From the NCBI RefSeq assembly GCF_042186555.1, contig NC_133335.1:180135419-180199418 (forward strand): a stretch of 64,000 nt of DNA, written 5' to 3'. The position numbers and the translations under genes were made by a program. The notes beneath the pieces are model-generated. The model saw nothing but the letters and a program-made list of their open reading frames with translations. It made no database searches and was not told the DNA's origin. Position 1 is the first letter of the stretch. Each line of letters opens with the position of its first letter. Of this stretch, positions 31,190 through 42,557 are shown one piece after another. This DNA comes from Aquarana catesbeiana (lineage: Eukaryota; Chordata; Amphibia; Anura; Ranidae).

Positions 31190-32960
31190 AAAAATCAAGG
31201 AAAAAAAACGCCAAAATTAAAAAAAAAATATTGACATGATGTCCCCCCCCCAAAATCCATACCAGACCCTTATCCGAGCAAGCAGCCATGGCAGGCCAGG
31301 AAAGGGAGGGGGATGAGCGAGCACCCCCCCTCCTGAACCATACCAGGCTGCTTGCCCTCAACATGGGGAGGGTGCTTTGAGGTCCCCCCAAAGCATCTTG
31401 TTCCCATGTTGATGGGGACAAGGGCCTCATCCCCACAACCCTTGCAGGGTGTTGTGGGGGTTTGCGAGGTGGAGGGCTTATCAGAATCTGGAAGCCCCCT
31501 TTAAAAAGGGGGCCCCCAGATCCTGCTCCCCCCCATGTGAATGGGTAGGGGTACATTGTACCCCTACCCATTCACCAAAAAAAGCTGTGAAATGTGACAA
31601 AAGACAACAGCCAGTTTTTGACAAATCCTTTATTAAAAATGTCTTATTCCCCCGCTTCTTCCTCCGGTCTTCTCCTTCTTCCTCCAGCTTCTTCTTTCTT
31701 TCCTCCGCTTCTTCCTCCATCTCCCCCATTTCTTCCTCCGGTCTTCTCCTTCTTCCTCCGGCTTCTTCTTCCCCCGCTTTGTCCTCCAATCTTTCTCCTC
31801 CGCCGCTCCTGCCACGACCCGCTAAACATGAAAGCAATGAACCTCCTCCGACGCTGAGGCCAGCCATTCTGTCCGCTTGCATAGGGCACATTTCATATAT
31901 AACTAGGGGGTGTGGCTGTCGTATGACGTCACCTGGAGACCCCGCCCCTTGTGCCATCACTGACTCATCATGCCCCGGGTGGTGAAGTCACAAGGGGCAG
32001 GGTCTCGGAGTGATGTCTCCCGCCCCATCGCAGCATCAGAGGAGGTTCGTTTTTTGAATGTTCAGCGGGAGTGGCGGTGGAGAAAGACCGGTGGATGAAG
32101 CAGGGGTAAGAAGAAGCCGGAGGAAGAAGGAGAAAACCGAAGGAAGACCGGAGGAAGAAGCAGGGGAAAAAGGAGACATTTTTAATAGGGAATTGTCAAA
32201 ACCGGCTATTGTCTTTTGTCACATTTCACTTTTTTTTTGGTGAATGAGTAGGGGTACTATGTACCCCATACCCATTCACATAGGGAGAGGGGGCAGGATC
32301 TGGGGGACCCCAAAGCACCCTTCCCATGTTGAGGGCATGTGGCCTGGTATGGTTCAGGAGGGGGGGCGCTTGCTCGTTCCCCTCTTTGCTGGCCTGCCAG
32401 GTTGCGTGCTTGGATAAGGGTCTGGTATGGATTTTGGGGGAGCCCTATGCCATTTTTTTAAAAAACATTTTGGCGTGGAGTTCCTCTTAATATCCATGCC
32501 AGACTCGAAGGGCCTGGTGGGGGGAACCTACGCTGCTTTTTTCTTTGTAATACATTACAGCCGTGAGCAATTTTAAATTATATTTTTATTCCTTTAGAAA
32601 TGCAATTTTGCTGCGGTACAGTAATAAACATGGGAAAGATGTACTACTTTACAGGCATACTAAGGACACCCCCCAGGCACGATATTTAAAGGAATTTTTC
32701 ATTTTTATTGTTTCACTTTAAGCATTAATAAATTCACTGCTCCTGAAAAAACAACCATTTTAAAAACATTTTTTCCAATTGATACATATCCCCTGGGGTA
32801 GGACCCAGGTCCCCATACACTTTTTATGGCAAAGAAGTTGCATATAAGCCTTTAGTGAGAACTTTGGATTTTGCAGGTTCGAGCCCCATTGACTTCCACT
32901 ATTCCCGCATATATGAGCTGACAGGCATGTTTGCCGGGAATAGCACTGCTTTCCATTTGC
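31190..32960. mobile_element. large foldback element 2
   Basis: It has the same architecture as the 29.3-30.5 kb element: CCATACCAGACCCTTATCCG on the left and GGATAAGGGTCTGGTATGG on the right, with a centre near 31985. The arms near the centre carry CTTCTTCCTCCGG-type minisatellite units (31650-31800) and their inverse GAAGAAGCCGGAGGAAGAAG (32105-32170). An unpaired right extension (32560-32900) includes ATATCCCCTGGGGTAGGACC, shared with 30650. A Glu/Lys-rich minus-strand frame of 159 codons is a by-product of the GA-rich repeat. Confidence 0.8.
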
Positions 32961-33343
32961 ATTTGTGCCCAGTTTCTGAGAGTTAAAATCTTAATTGACA
33001 TAAATTGGGCGCTATTTTCCGGGACTGCAGGATCATTTATTGGCGCTATAGTAAATAATCCCCACTCTGTCTAATACCCCTATATTTCAGCAATAAAATA
33101 AACTGAATAAAACTATAGATATATATGGCGATTTGAATTTTACAGACAGTTTGGCTCAATAAAGAAAGATGTATTAATGTGGATGGGTAATAAATTGTTT
33201 GATTATGGTGTGGCAGGTCGCTAGAAAAGTGGGTAACTTCCACCCTGTTTGGAAATGTAATAATGTGACCTGACACAACCTAATCATAGCAGTGGCAAAC
33301 CTGCATCCCTACTATATGTTTAAACAAAAAAGGAAGAGGAAAG
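32961..33343. other. unassigned DNA
   Basis: AT-rich sequence without coding frame or recognisable repeat. Confidence 0.3.
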
Positions 33344-35110
33344 AATGGGACTTTATATGAGGCATGTCACTGAATAAATATCTAGCTTATATTGATCATT
33401 AAATGTTTTATTATTTCCAAATCAAGTTAAAAAGTATCAGTAATCTTTGGTAAGAGACATGATATACTGTAAATAACAGTTCACTTATACAAACATACAA
33501 TTATTATACAAAGTAAAATACAACATGATTAGAAGTACAATTTCATCATCTTGTCCCCCGTCTTCCCTTGGATATAGGTTGGGCGTTGCTATTGGACCAT
33601 TTTGTAAGTTATAGACCCCCCTTTTTTTGAGAGATGGTTCTCCTTTAAAACGGTATCCTATATTTATAGATATGTTATTGATTTCATTTCAGAGCATTTT
33701 ACTCCTGATGAGTGGTGTGAGCCATGAAACTTGTGTCGAGTACACTTTGAACTGATGCCCAGACAAGTTTGCCTCTCTAAGAGCAATTGCTTATGTTTAT
33801 TATTAATGGATGAATGATCTATGAAATTGTACTGCTTATCATGTTGTATTTTACTTTGTATAATAATTGTATGTATGGACCTCCGCAGAACTTTTTTCAG
33901 GGGAGGGGGGCATCGTTTTAGGGTCACCCATGTGCCACCCCTTTTCGACAACATCACTATCACATTATCATGGTCAGAGACCGCAGACGTAGTACAGTCC
34001 CTAGGATAAGTAATGGATAATGGGCGATAGGCACTCTTACCAGACCCAGAGAAACTACAGCAGTGATCCCTCCGGCTGGACGACCTCTCACTCTGGGTTC
34101 CCCCGGGGGTGACTCTGGTCAGTAGTGTAGCATGTCTGTACCCTGGCAGTGGCTCAGTCTTTCTCTAGTGGCGCTGGGCAGCGTGGCTCTTTCTGGTGGC
34201 GCTGGGCAGCGTGGCTCTCTGGTGGCACTGGGCAGCATGGCTCTCTGGTGATGCTGGGTGCCGTGGCTCTCTCTGGTGGCGCTGGGCAGCATGGCTCTCT
34301 CTGGTGGCGCTGGGCAGCGTGGCTCTCTCTCTGGTGGCACTGGGCACCATGGCTCTCTCTCTGGTGATGCTGAGCAGTGTGGCTTACTAGTAGCGCTGGG
34401 CAGCATGGCTCTCTCTGGCTCCCGCCCAGCACACTCCTTTCTTTGTCCTGTAGCACTCGCTCCCTCAGTTTTTTTCCAGGCTGCAGTCTCTCAATCTCTC
34501 TCTTGATCGAGCTGTAGCCTCCTCCCTGTGGAAAATGGAGCCGCCAATCTTCGGGACTACATGTCCCATGATGCTCTCTTCTAGTCTCCTTTGATTGGTC
34601 CTCCGTTATGGCCAATGGGGAAGGAATGGAGTGGGCAGGAAGCTGGGTGGTGAACCTAGTGAGAGCCCCCGTCTCTTCTCCCTGATAGGAGAAAGGGTGG
34701 GGGCGAGCGGTGGAAACCTCTGACAGCCTGCAGCTTGTCTTTCTCCTGTCACAGTGCTGCCGAGTTCTCTACAGGACTGAGCTGGGGGCTTGACAGCACC
34801 TTGATGGTGTCACCTGACTGGCGGGTGGCACCCGGGTGCGGGTTGCCCGCACCCCCCATAGCAACGCCACCGCTGAATTTAACAGTGCTGATCTGATCCC
34901 TGATTCCGGGGGGGAGGGGCCTGACCCCTCTTGCCCCTACCTGCGGATGCCCATGATTGTATGTGTTTACAAGTTAACTGTTATTTACAGTATATCATGT
35001 CTTTTACCAAAGATTACTGATACTTTTTAACTTGATTTGGAAATAATAAACAATTTAATGATCAATATAAACTAGATATTTATTCAGTGACATGCCTCAT
35101 ATGACCCATT
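33344..35110. mobile_element. foldback element with 155-bp terminal arms
   Basis: Sequence 33344-33503 (AATGGG, then GAGGCATGTCACTGAATAAA, AAGTTAAAAAGTATCAGTAA, GATATACTGTAAATAACAGT) is inverted at 34955-35110, ending CCCATT. The 1.45-kb interior holds CTCCTGATGAGTGGTGTGAG followed by GAAACTTGTGTCGAG (33703-33742, the recurring motif type), a minisatellite and GC-rich DNA. No transposase is present. Large inverted ends with a variable loop resemble foldback transposons. Confidence 0.85.
34146..34440. repeat. minisatellite, 26-30-bp units
   Basis: About nine units of GTGGCTCTCTCTGGTGGCGC plus TGGGCAGC are present. Units differ by two bases through gain or loss of CT (26, 28 or 30 bp), so they evolve by dinucleotide slippage as well as by whole-unit change. 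Open frames on both strands are repeat products. Confidence 0.95.
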
Positions 35111-35209
35111 CAAATGATTGGCTTGTGCCCCAACTGTAATGATGTGTATGCTTTGTTATACTTCAAGTTCAATTGTTATGCCTAGTTCCTTATGCATGTT
35201 AGGAAACAG

Positions 35210-35653
35210 TTAAAGGGGTTGTTAAGGTGAAAAAACACCTGTCAGTGACCGGCCTCCCAGCCCCCCCGTTTACTTACCTGAACCCTCGAACTTGTCCCAC
35301 GGGGACGTACTCTCTCTCTGCCCAGGGTTCTCGACTGGATAGATTGATAGCAGTGCAGCCATTGGCTCCCGCTTCTGTCAAACAAATCTAATGATGTGGG
35401 CGCCGAGGGCGGGGCTGAGTACTGCATTCTGCCTCTATGGACACCAAATGCTGGACTCGGGAGCTCGCCCGCAAGGTAACCCCCAGGGGAGCGCTTCTCC
35501 CAGGGGGTTATCTGATATGGGGAGGAGCCTCCGGGGGACCCCAGAAGATGAGGTTCGGGACCACTCTGTGCAAAACGAGCTGCACAGTGGAGGTAAGTAT
35601 GACATGTTTGTTTTTTTTTGTTTTTTTAAAACAAACCTTTAGTGTCACTTTAA
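35210..35653 (+). mobile_element. TTAA-flanked MITE, T2/Kolobok-like family, copy 4
   Basis: TTAAAGGGGTTGTTAAGG at the left and CCTTTAGTGTCACTTTAA at the right. The body is close to copy 2 (CTGGATAGATTGATAGCAG, CATTGGCTCCCGC, GCTCGCCCGCAAGGTAACCC, TGTGCAAAACGAGCTGCACA). 5' splice-site matches lie at 35271 (minus) and 35590 (plus). Confidence 0.8.
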
Positions 35654-36511
35654 CAGTTTTAGTCATGTGATCTGGGGGCGGGGAGCTGTGGTAGTTGTAA
35701 GATGGATGCTGCTGAATAAACATCAGGCTCATGTTCAAGCTCTTTACTGTCTGCCTATACTTGGTGTTAAAACATCACACCAACCACCCTGCAACTGTGT
35801 GCGATGATCAAGGTAGTGGTGTGGTGGGTAAAACTTCTGAAATATAATCCAACATGGATCTATTTTTAGACAGGTGGCAAGGGCTACCACACATATGAAC
35901 AAGCCCTGAACCAGCTGATTCTGCCACTGCCCGCAGTTTTCTTTTGCCGTCTAAGGGCTTTGAAACTCTGAAACCCATAACAGCTATGTTTGTTGCCTTT
36001 AGAAATGTGATATTGGCTGTGAACACATTATCTTTAAAATAACAGCCACATCCACTTCAATCAGCCTGCTAGAGGCTGAAAAACAACCCTGTCATTATAT
36101 AAAAAAAAAAAAGATAGAGCACAGTGAAAAATAAGGGATTGAATACTTACTTTTAATAGTGTTTACACTTTTAGAACACTGTCCAGTTCAAGAGAAGCCC
36201 TCCACTGAACTCTGCTGACAAACGACACTTCCTGGAGTGTTGACCTCCTTGGTCCCCCACAACTCGGTGGTCTTCTCCAACCTCAACGTCACTACCTTTT
36301 CCAGTAATGATGTGGAAATCTGTGGGAGGAACCAGTAATTGCAGGGAAGGGGGAAAGACAAGGAGATTGACACTCTTGAAAGTGTGAGTGTCCCAGCAGA
36401 TTTCAGTGGAGGACTTCTCTTGAATGGAACAGCATTCTTGCGGTGCAAGCAGAGCAAAGGTATGTATTCAGTCCCATATTTTCTGTAGGTATGCCTGTTC
36501 TTATTCTTTTA
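35654..36511. other. unassigned DNA with one hairpin
   Basis: An A run lies at 36101-36111. At 36190-36217 CAAGAGAAGCCCTCCACTGA pairs with TCAGTGGAGGACTTCTCTTG at 36403-36422, with a loop of about 190 bp, so an unclassified inverted-repeat element probably spans 36180-36430. No gene is seen. Confidence 0.45.
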
Positions 36512-37063
36512 AAGTGGTGGCTTGTGCTCAATTTATTTGAGGGTGCAGCCCCCCAGCCAGCCAACCAACCAAACACCCCCCCGCATGCGCTCACACGCTG
36601 CTTCCCCCACCATTCGATTGCCTCATCGCTTGCCAGCCAGGCCCTGCACTTACCCCATTCAGGCTGCGACTTTGGTGGCTTCCCCCCTGCGTTTCCTCCC
36701 CAGTCCCGGGGGTTGCTTGTCCTCCCTGGCAATCAGGACTTAGCACTCGCAGCCAATCGTGTCTTAGGACTCCTGACCAATCAAGTCTGCTGCTTCCTGA
36801 TTGGCCGGGAGGAGAAACGGAAGACATTAGTGAATATTAATTCGCTAATGTCACACAAATAGGTGGGCTCTGGGTGCAGTGCTCTATGCCCCGAGCCCAC
36901 CCTTTTTGAAGCCATTTAGAGCCTCAGGCTCTAATCATGTGCTTTGAAAAAAAAAAAAACCCATTGGAATCCATGTGTCCAGTGCCCTGCATGTAGATTA
37001 GGGGTCGGGCGCATTTATTAGGGGGTGCGGTGCCCCTGTACCCTGCATGAGCGTCTGCCACTG
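36512..37063. mobile_element. hAT-like element with TSD TTCTTTTA
   Basis: TTCTTTTA is present at 36504-36511 and 37064-37071. The element begins AAGTGGTGGCTTGTGCTCAA and ends CTGCCACTG. The 3' part (AGACATTAGTGAATATTAAT, GGCTCTAATCATGTGCTT, GTGCCCTGCATGTAGATTA, GGTCGGGCGCAT) matches 53063-53627. No transposase is present. The first base of the usual CAGTGG end is A here. Confidence 0.88.
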
Positions 37064-37071
37064 TTCTTTTA

Positions 37072-38075
37072 TAATGACAAATTCACGGTATCAAATTTAC
37101 ATACGATAGTAGGTCAATCCTCCCACATTATGCAATTGACTATGTATTTCAAATGAATCAAATAAAAAGTATGATGTGTACCAAAATTTCGTCAGCTGGT
37201 AATGGGTAAGGATTTCATTGGCCTGATTGCTGACAGCAATGGTTTTATTAATCACAAACTAAAACATAAGTGGAATTGCTTCATTTTAATGAGGGACAAT
37301 TTACTAAAATAAAATGCATAATTTGCATCAAAAGGTAGCTCAGCACATACTTAAAACCGCATTTCTTTAATTGATTAAATCATTTTGCAAATTATGATTC
37401 CTTTTACAGCATTCTGACTGGAGATTCTGCATTTATAAAATCTGATTTTTACCTGTCTAGTTGGAAGCGGCTGCTGTTGTATTTCAGCCGACATCAGTTT
37501 CCACTGATTTGTTTCATTGTAATGCATGTTTTCATTGTGACCTTTTTGTCGACAATGAAATTATCAACAGAGAGGACGAACATGTCTGCACAAGCATTTC
37601 ATTCAGCTGTGCTTTGATTTGAATGCTGGTAAGATGGTTCAGCTTAAAGATCACAGAGGGATCTGTTTGGTTTATACCGCTGTTGTCCTTGTAAATAATA
37701 GACGTGGCCCAGCATGGACATCAGCAGTTATAGGAAGAGTGCATGTACATGAGCAATTTCATGCAAGCGATGCATCTGATTCACATGCTGCGAACAACTA
37801 TCGGATCTTGTAGAAAATGACCCCTGAGTAATGTTGAGAAATTCCTACAGTCAGAGGCTCTCATTATCCTACACAGCAACTTTCTATGACTGATCAAAGA
37901 TTTATTCCACAAGAAAGTTTTTTTTTGCCAACATGCATGCATCCTTAAAGTAGCCCAAACTGAAAATTCATCAGCTTAAACATCTATGTATCCTATAATT
38001 CAGAAATATCTCTGTCTATCATAGACAAAAAACACCTGGTGATTCTTCAAGCCGTCTTCCTTTGGAAGGGTGGCA
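37072..38075. other. repeat-poor DNA, no gene recognised
   Basis: No recognised repeat is visible between about 37090 and 38030. Short homeodomain-type words (TTTAATTGATTAAATCA near 37363) occur but prove nothing. A 64-codon open frame at 37619 shows no domain. Confidence 0.3.
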
Positions 38076-38076
38076 A

Positions 38077-38265
38077 CCCTGCAGGTAGAGTTGCCACCTC
38101 ATCCCTTTAAACCCGAACACATCTGAATTACACAGGTTCTGAGGCTAGTTTAATGCAGATAAGACACCAAGTGAGTTTAATTACCACCTTAATCAGCCAC
38201 AGAACCTGTGTAATTAATATGTGTTTGGGTTTAAAGGGATGAGGTGGCAACCCTACCTGCAGGGC
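38077..38265. mobile_element. palindromic MITE with TTGCCACCTCATCCC arms
   Basis: CCTGCAGGTAGAGTTGCCAC and CTCATCCCTTTAAACCC at the left are inverted at the right as GGGTTTAAAGGGATGAG and GTGGCAACCCTACCTGCAGG. ACACAGGTTCTG and CAGAACCTGTGT extend the arms towards a 60-bp loop. The arms are about 62 bp and almost perfect. It has no coding capacity. I cannot assign a superfamily, as no flanking duplication is clear. Confidence 0.85.
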
Positions 38266-39133
38266 CTGCAATGAATTCACGACAGCGTTGCCATCCACTG
38301 CAACTGCATAGGGCTGTGTCACTAGGTATGTTGAAGAGGCACTGTCACTTTTGATCACCTTCCCACTTGTTTCCAATCAGAGCCAAACCCCACAGGGTGC
38401 CCTGCGATTGGAAGATGGGATGGTCCTTCCTTCCAGCTCTGAATGAGTTAAGGTTTTGGCAGCCCCTGTGATTATATTGGGGCATGGAAGATTTTATCAC
38501 ACATGAAGAATTAAAATTTAAAAAAAAAGGCATTTGCTAGGTTGTGGGTTAGGGGGGCAGAGGTAAAAACGGTCGACCAGAAAATGTTTCATGATTATAA
38601 GGCTTTTTTTTTTTTTTTTTGGTTCCCCATAACGTTCTGTTTCGGCAAAGTCAAACCAGTAGACAGTGGGGGAACTAAAATGAAAATCTACTCTATTTCA
38701 AACTAAAAAACAGGTTCTGCTTCCTTCTAGCTCATTGTAAGTTAACTTGACATGCTCTGATTGAAAAAGATAGATTCTGCTGTTTTCTAATGGTTCACAG
38801 GCAGAGCCCATGTGATCTGGGTTCTAGGTGATCTAGGTTGCCTAAACTGGAAGCTTGATAGCAGCAGTTTGTTGTTCATGATAAGTAAGAAATACATTTT
38901 TTTTTATTTTAGCAATGCTGACGTGCTTTTTCCAAGAGAAGTGAATTTTAATGATAAATCCACTTTAAGGCCCAATTTACACAGGCTCCATATACCCACA
39001 GGAAGGCTTGTCTTCACAGGTGTTCTGTGCAGCCACTTATAGGCAGCCTGTTCAAATCAATAACATGTGGTAAAACTGGCTCCCTGAGCTGCTATTTCTT
39101 CCTTTCTCTGAGCTCTTCTGGCCAGTAGACAGC
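38266..39133. other. unassigned DNA
   Basis: A T run lies at 38605-38621. No coding signal or repeat partner was found in this stretch. Confidence 0.3.
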
Positions 39134-39580
39134 TGTCAGGGACCATGAACCAGGCAGAGACAGAAAATGCAGTTAAAACCACACCTTTAATGTAATAGTA
39201 AAAATAATACAGATCAGGAACGTAGTCCAAAACAGAATCCAGGGTTAAGAAGCCAAAATAGGTAATCAGACGAGCCAGGATCAGGAAGCCAGGAGTCAGC
39301 GATGTCGGAAGCCAAAGATAAGGGTCAGGAAACAGAAGCAATGTCAGCCAGGCAAAGTCATAACAGGCACACAGCAGAGACACACTGGAGATGTTGACCA
39401 GGCGAAGGCACAGAGAGAATGAGGAAGGCAGTTCAAATAGCAAAAAAGGGGCTGACTGTAGGCCGGACTAATGAGGCAGGTAATGATAACCAGGTGAGTC
39501 ACTGTGGAAACAATGAGTGGCTGATAATTAACTGACAGTTGAGCACTGAGAAGAGAGCTACTAGAAGCCCAGCCCTGACA
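39134..39580 (-). mobile_element. solo-LTR-like sequence, copy 1
   Basis: On the minus strand it begins TGTCAGGGCTGGGCTTC and ends CATGGTCCCTGACA. It contains an ATTAAA polyadenylation-type signal near 39190, followed by a TTCTGTCTCTGCCTGGTTCA tail that matches the other copy's TTTTGTCTCGGCCTGATTTC. The TG...CA ends and internal signal fit an LTR. No matching flanking duplication is present. No internal retroelement genes lie next to it. Confidence 0.6.
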
Positions 39581-40437
39581 ACTCCAAGAGGCCGTTAAAT
39601 TCATTTACTTTCATTTAATTAATACATTTAATGATGTATTATTGATAAGAGAGCTGTATTAGAGAGTCTTTTATATCTGCCTGGAATTCAGCTTTATGGT
39701 CCCTATTCACGCTATTGCAGTGCATTAGTGCACAAGTGTGAACATGCATTATGCCGCACATTAACGTGGGTTGCATTAGGGTAGCCTATTCAATTGAATA
39801 AGCTACCTAGCTTAACAAAACGCACTAAAAACAGTGCATGTACAATTTCTAGCAGAACACTGCAACACACGGCCGTTGGTAAGGTACATTGGGGAGCCAT
39901 TCAAAATGAGTGATATTACATTGCACCAACTCATTTAATGTGCAGTGCAATAAAGTGCATGGGCCCTTAAGGATTGAAAAAACATTTACTTATAAGAAGT
40001 AAAGCATAAAATATAAACTAAAGTGGAGGGATGGCAGGTCAAGTATTGTAAAGCTGGGAGAGAACATAGCTTTGTAAGATACAATGTGATCTGAGACTAA
40101 ACTTCTTCAAACAAAGGCTTACTTATTTAAATAAAGAGCAAAGGGCAGCAATTCACAGCAGACAAGAATTCTTCATTGTACTAACTATTCTAAACAGACA
40201 AATTGTAAAATCTGCTTGCTATGGGTTACTCTTTGCTGATTTTCAGGATATTTTGGTTCTTTCTCAACCCATTGAGTTAAATGGGCTGTTTTAACACATT
40301 GCATGTTAACACGCAACATAGCATGCATTAATGTACATGCACTACAAGCACGCAAATGGGACCTTAAAGTGTCTTGTTATATATATTGTATTTTATACAG
40401 GAGGGTTGGTTTAATTTAATAACAATAATGCAAAGCT
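39581..40437. other. unassigned DNA with a GCATTAGTGCAC-type repeat
   Basis: ATTGCAGTGCATTAGTGCAC, CATTATGCCGCACATTAACG and GCATGTTAACACGCAACATA words recur in this stretch, and GGTCCCTATTCACGC near 39700 faces GCAAATGGGACC near 40355, so an old inverted-repeat element may cover 39699-40368. No gene is seen. Confidence 0.4.
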
Positions 40438-41385
40438 TTAACCACTTCCGGACCGCCGCACGCCAATATACGGCCTAACTTTGAAGAGGAACATCATTGT
40501 TATGCCAGCAGTTAGCTGCCATAACCCCAGTATCCTCTTCTTCGGCCGGCGGTCTGGTTTCCGATAATAGTGGTCTCTGCAGAGGTTTCGCCACAAGATC
40601 ACTTTTATCAGCGGCGGAATGTCACTTCCGCCCATAGCTCTTAAAGGGACATTTTTTTTTTTTAATGACAATTTTTTTTTTTTTATTACATTTTAATGTA
40701 AATATGAGATCTGAGGTCTTTTTGACCCCAGATCTCATATTTAAGAGGTCCTGTCAAACTTTTTTTCTATTACAAGGGATGTTTACATTCCTTGTAATAG
40801 GAATAAAAATGACATTTTTTTTTTAAAGAACAGCGTAAAAATAAAAGGTAAAATAAATAAGAGAAAAAAAAAATTTGAAACGCGCCCCATCCCGCCGAGC
40901 ATGCGTGCAGAAGCGAACGCATACGTGAGTAGCGCCCACATATGAAAACTGTGTTCAAACCACACATGTGAGGTATTGCCTCAACCTGCAGAATTTTTTA
41001 AACGTCGCCTATGAATATTTTTAAGGGTAAAAGTTTGTCGCCATTCCATGAGCGGGCGCAATTTTGAAGCGTGACGTATTGAGTATCAATTTACTCTGCG
41101 TAACATTATCTTTAACAATATAAAAAAAAATTGGGCTAACTTTACTGTTGTCTTATTTGTTTTAATTCAAAAAAGTATATTTTTTCTAAAAAAAAGTGTG
41201 CTTGTAAGACTGCTGCGCAAATACGGTGTGGCAGAAAGTATTGCAACAACCGCCATTTTATTCTCTAGGGTGTTAGAAAAAATATATATAATGTTTGGGG
41301 GTTCCAAGTAATTTTCTAGCAAAAAAAACTGTTTTTAACTTGTAACAACAAATCTCAAAAAGAGTCTCGGTCCTTAAGTAGTTAA
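40438..41385. mobile_element. non-autonomous piggyBac-type element, copy 3
   Basis: It begins TTAACCACTTCCGGACCGCC and ends TCGGTCCTTAAGTAGTTAA, with TTAA at both borders. Only the outer sequences match copies 1 and 2. The centre is different and contains two small hairpins (40700-40743 around GATCTGAGGTC; 40771-40800 around ACAAGGGATGTTTACATTCC). It carries no transposase. Confidence 0.65.
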
Positions 41386-41966
41386 TAAAGTAATAAAACA
41401 GTGGGTTTCCTGAGCCCTTGAGGCTGTGTGGTGCCTAGCCTGCAGCTATATAAAGGATCAGCCCATCCAGAACTATTATTTCAGTGTTTGATGGATACTA
41501 GAGGGTTAAAGCAATGAGCAGTTCCTTATATCCCTCAGGCACTTTCTTGGTGAGATATGTGAACTGATCTGTTTCTTTGCCTGCTCTGCACACATGCCAT
41601 GACCATTGAGGGGTTTCCTCTCTCCTGTTGGGGTTTAATTCAATTCCGAAAAAAAAAAAAAAAATAATATTTAATTCAATGTATCTTATGTGAAGAATGA
41701 AATGTAATGGGGAGCCTGTGACATGTACAGTTGGGTGCGAGTAGCCAAAACTGGTAGGTGGACAGAAACTGAATGGAAAACATAGCAGGCAGATCTCATA
41801 TTTGGAGTATCCAAGGTATATAAAAAGCCAGGGCTGACTTTAGACCAACTTTTTTTTTTTTCTTTACTGTGTTGTTGGTTTAGTTGCTGGGAATGAATGC
41901 AAAGTTGTATATGGTGAATTAAAGCTGAAATCCCTCAGCTTAAAAGAAAAGTGTATTCCCTTTCCC

Positions 41967-41967
<1 letters not shown>
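41386..41967. other. unassigned DNA
   Basis: An A run lies at 41649-41663 and a T run at 41851-41861. No coding signal is seen. Confidence 0.3.
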
Positions 41968-42034
<67 letters not shown>

Positions 42035-42056
42035 ATTTTGTGTGTGTATATGTGTG

Positions 42057-42139
<83 letters not shown>

Positions 42140-42140
42140 T
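41968..42140. repeat. compound (TA)n microsatellite
   Basis: About 29 TA units, a 30-bp GT-containing spacer, about 34 more TA units and a short GA run. Alternating Ile/Tyr open frames arise from it. Confidence 0.97.
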
Positions 42141-42557
42141 AGCTCATTTAGCAGAAAGGATTACTTGCCTTACTTTGAGGTTTCACAGGCTTCCTCATGC
42201 AGGTTATTGACGAATAGTCCCCTGAAGCTATTCCTCTTCTCCTTTCTTCGTTGACATTATCATCTACAATGGAGCTTAAACCAAAACCAGGAGCACCAGG
42301 CCATATTTGTAAGGACTCCTTTACACTTGCAGCTGAGGAGTGGCAAAAAAACATGTGACTGAGCCGCATTTACCCTAAAACCACGCCCCCTTAAGCTGCA
42401 AAGGTTGACATGGTGCTGCACATGTGATCAGGTATGACGCCAACCATTTGACAGCTTGGTCTAGAATACAAGCAAATGTGACAGTTTGCATTCCCAGCAT
42501 GCCAGGAATGTAACTGTTTTTGAAACTGTTAATGCAATGGATTTAGTTCTTCTGTAG
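42141..42557. other. unassigned DNA
   Basis: AACATGTGACTGAGCCGCAT and ACCACGCCCCCTTAAGCTGC near 42350 look repeat-derived, but no partner is present in the window. Confidence 0.3.

Noticed and set aside
31481..31960. 159-codon minus-strand Glu/Lys-rich frame and the overlapping 178-codon plus-strand Ser/Pro-rich frame
   Set aside because: Both are read across GA/CT-rich minisatellite units in the arm of a foldback element. Composition explains them.
39134..39580. Solo-LTR identity for copy 1 based on a target duplication
   Set aside because: The flanks ACAGC and ACTCC do not match, so the LTR call rests only on the TG...CA ends and similarity to copy 2.
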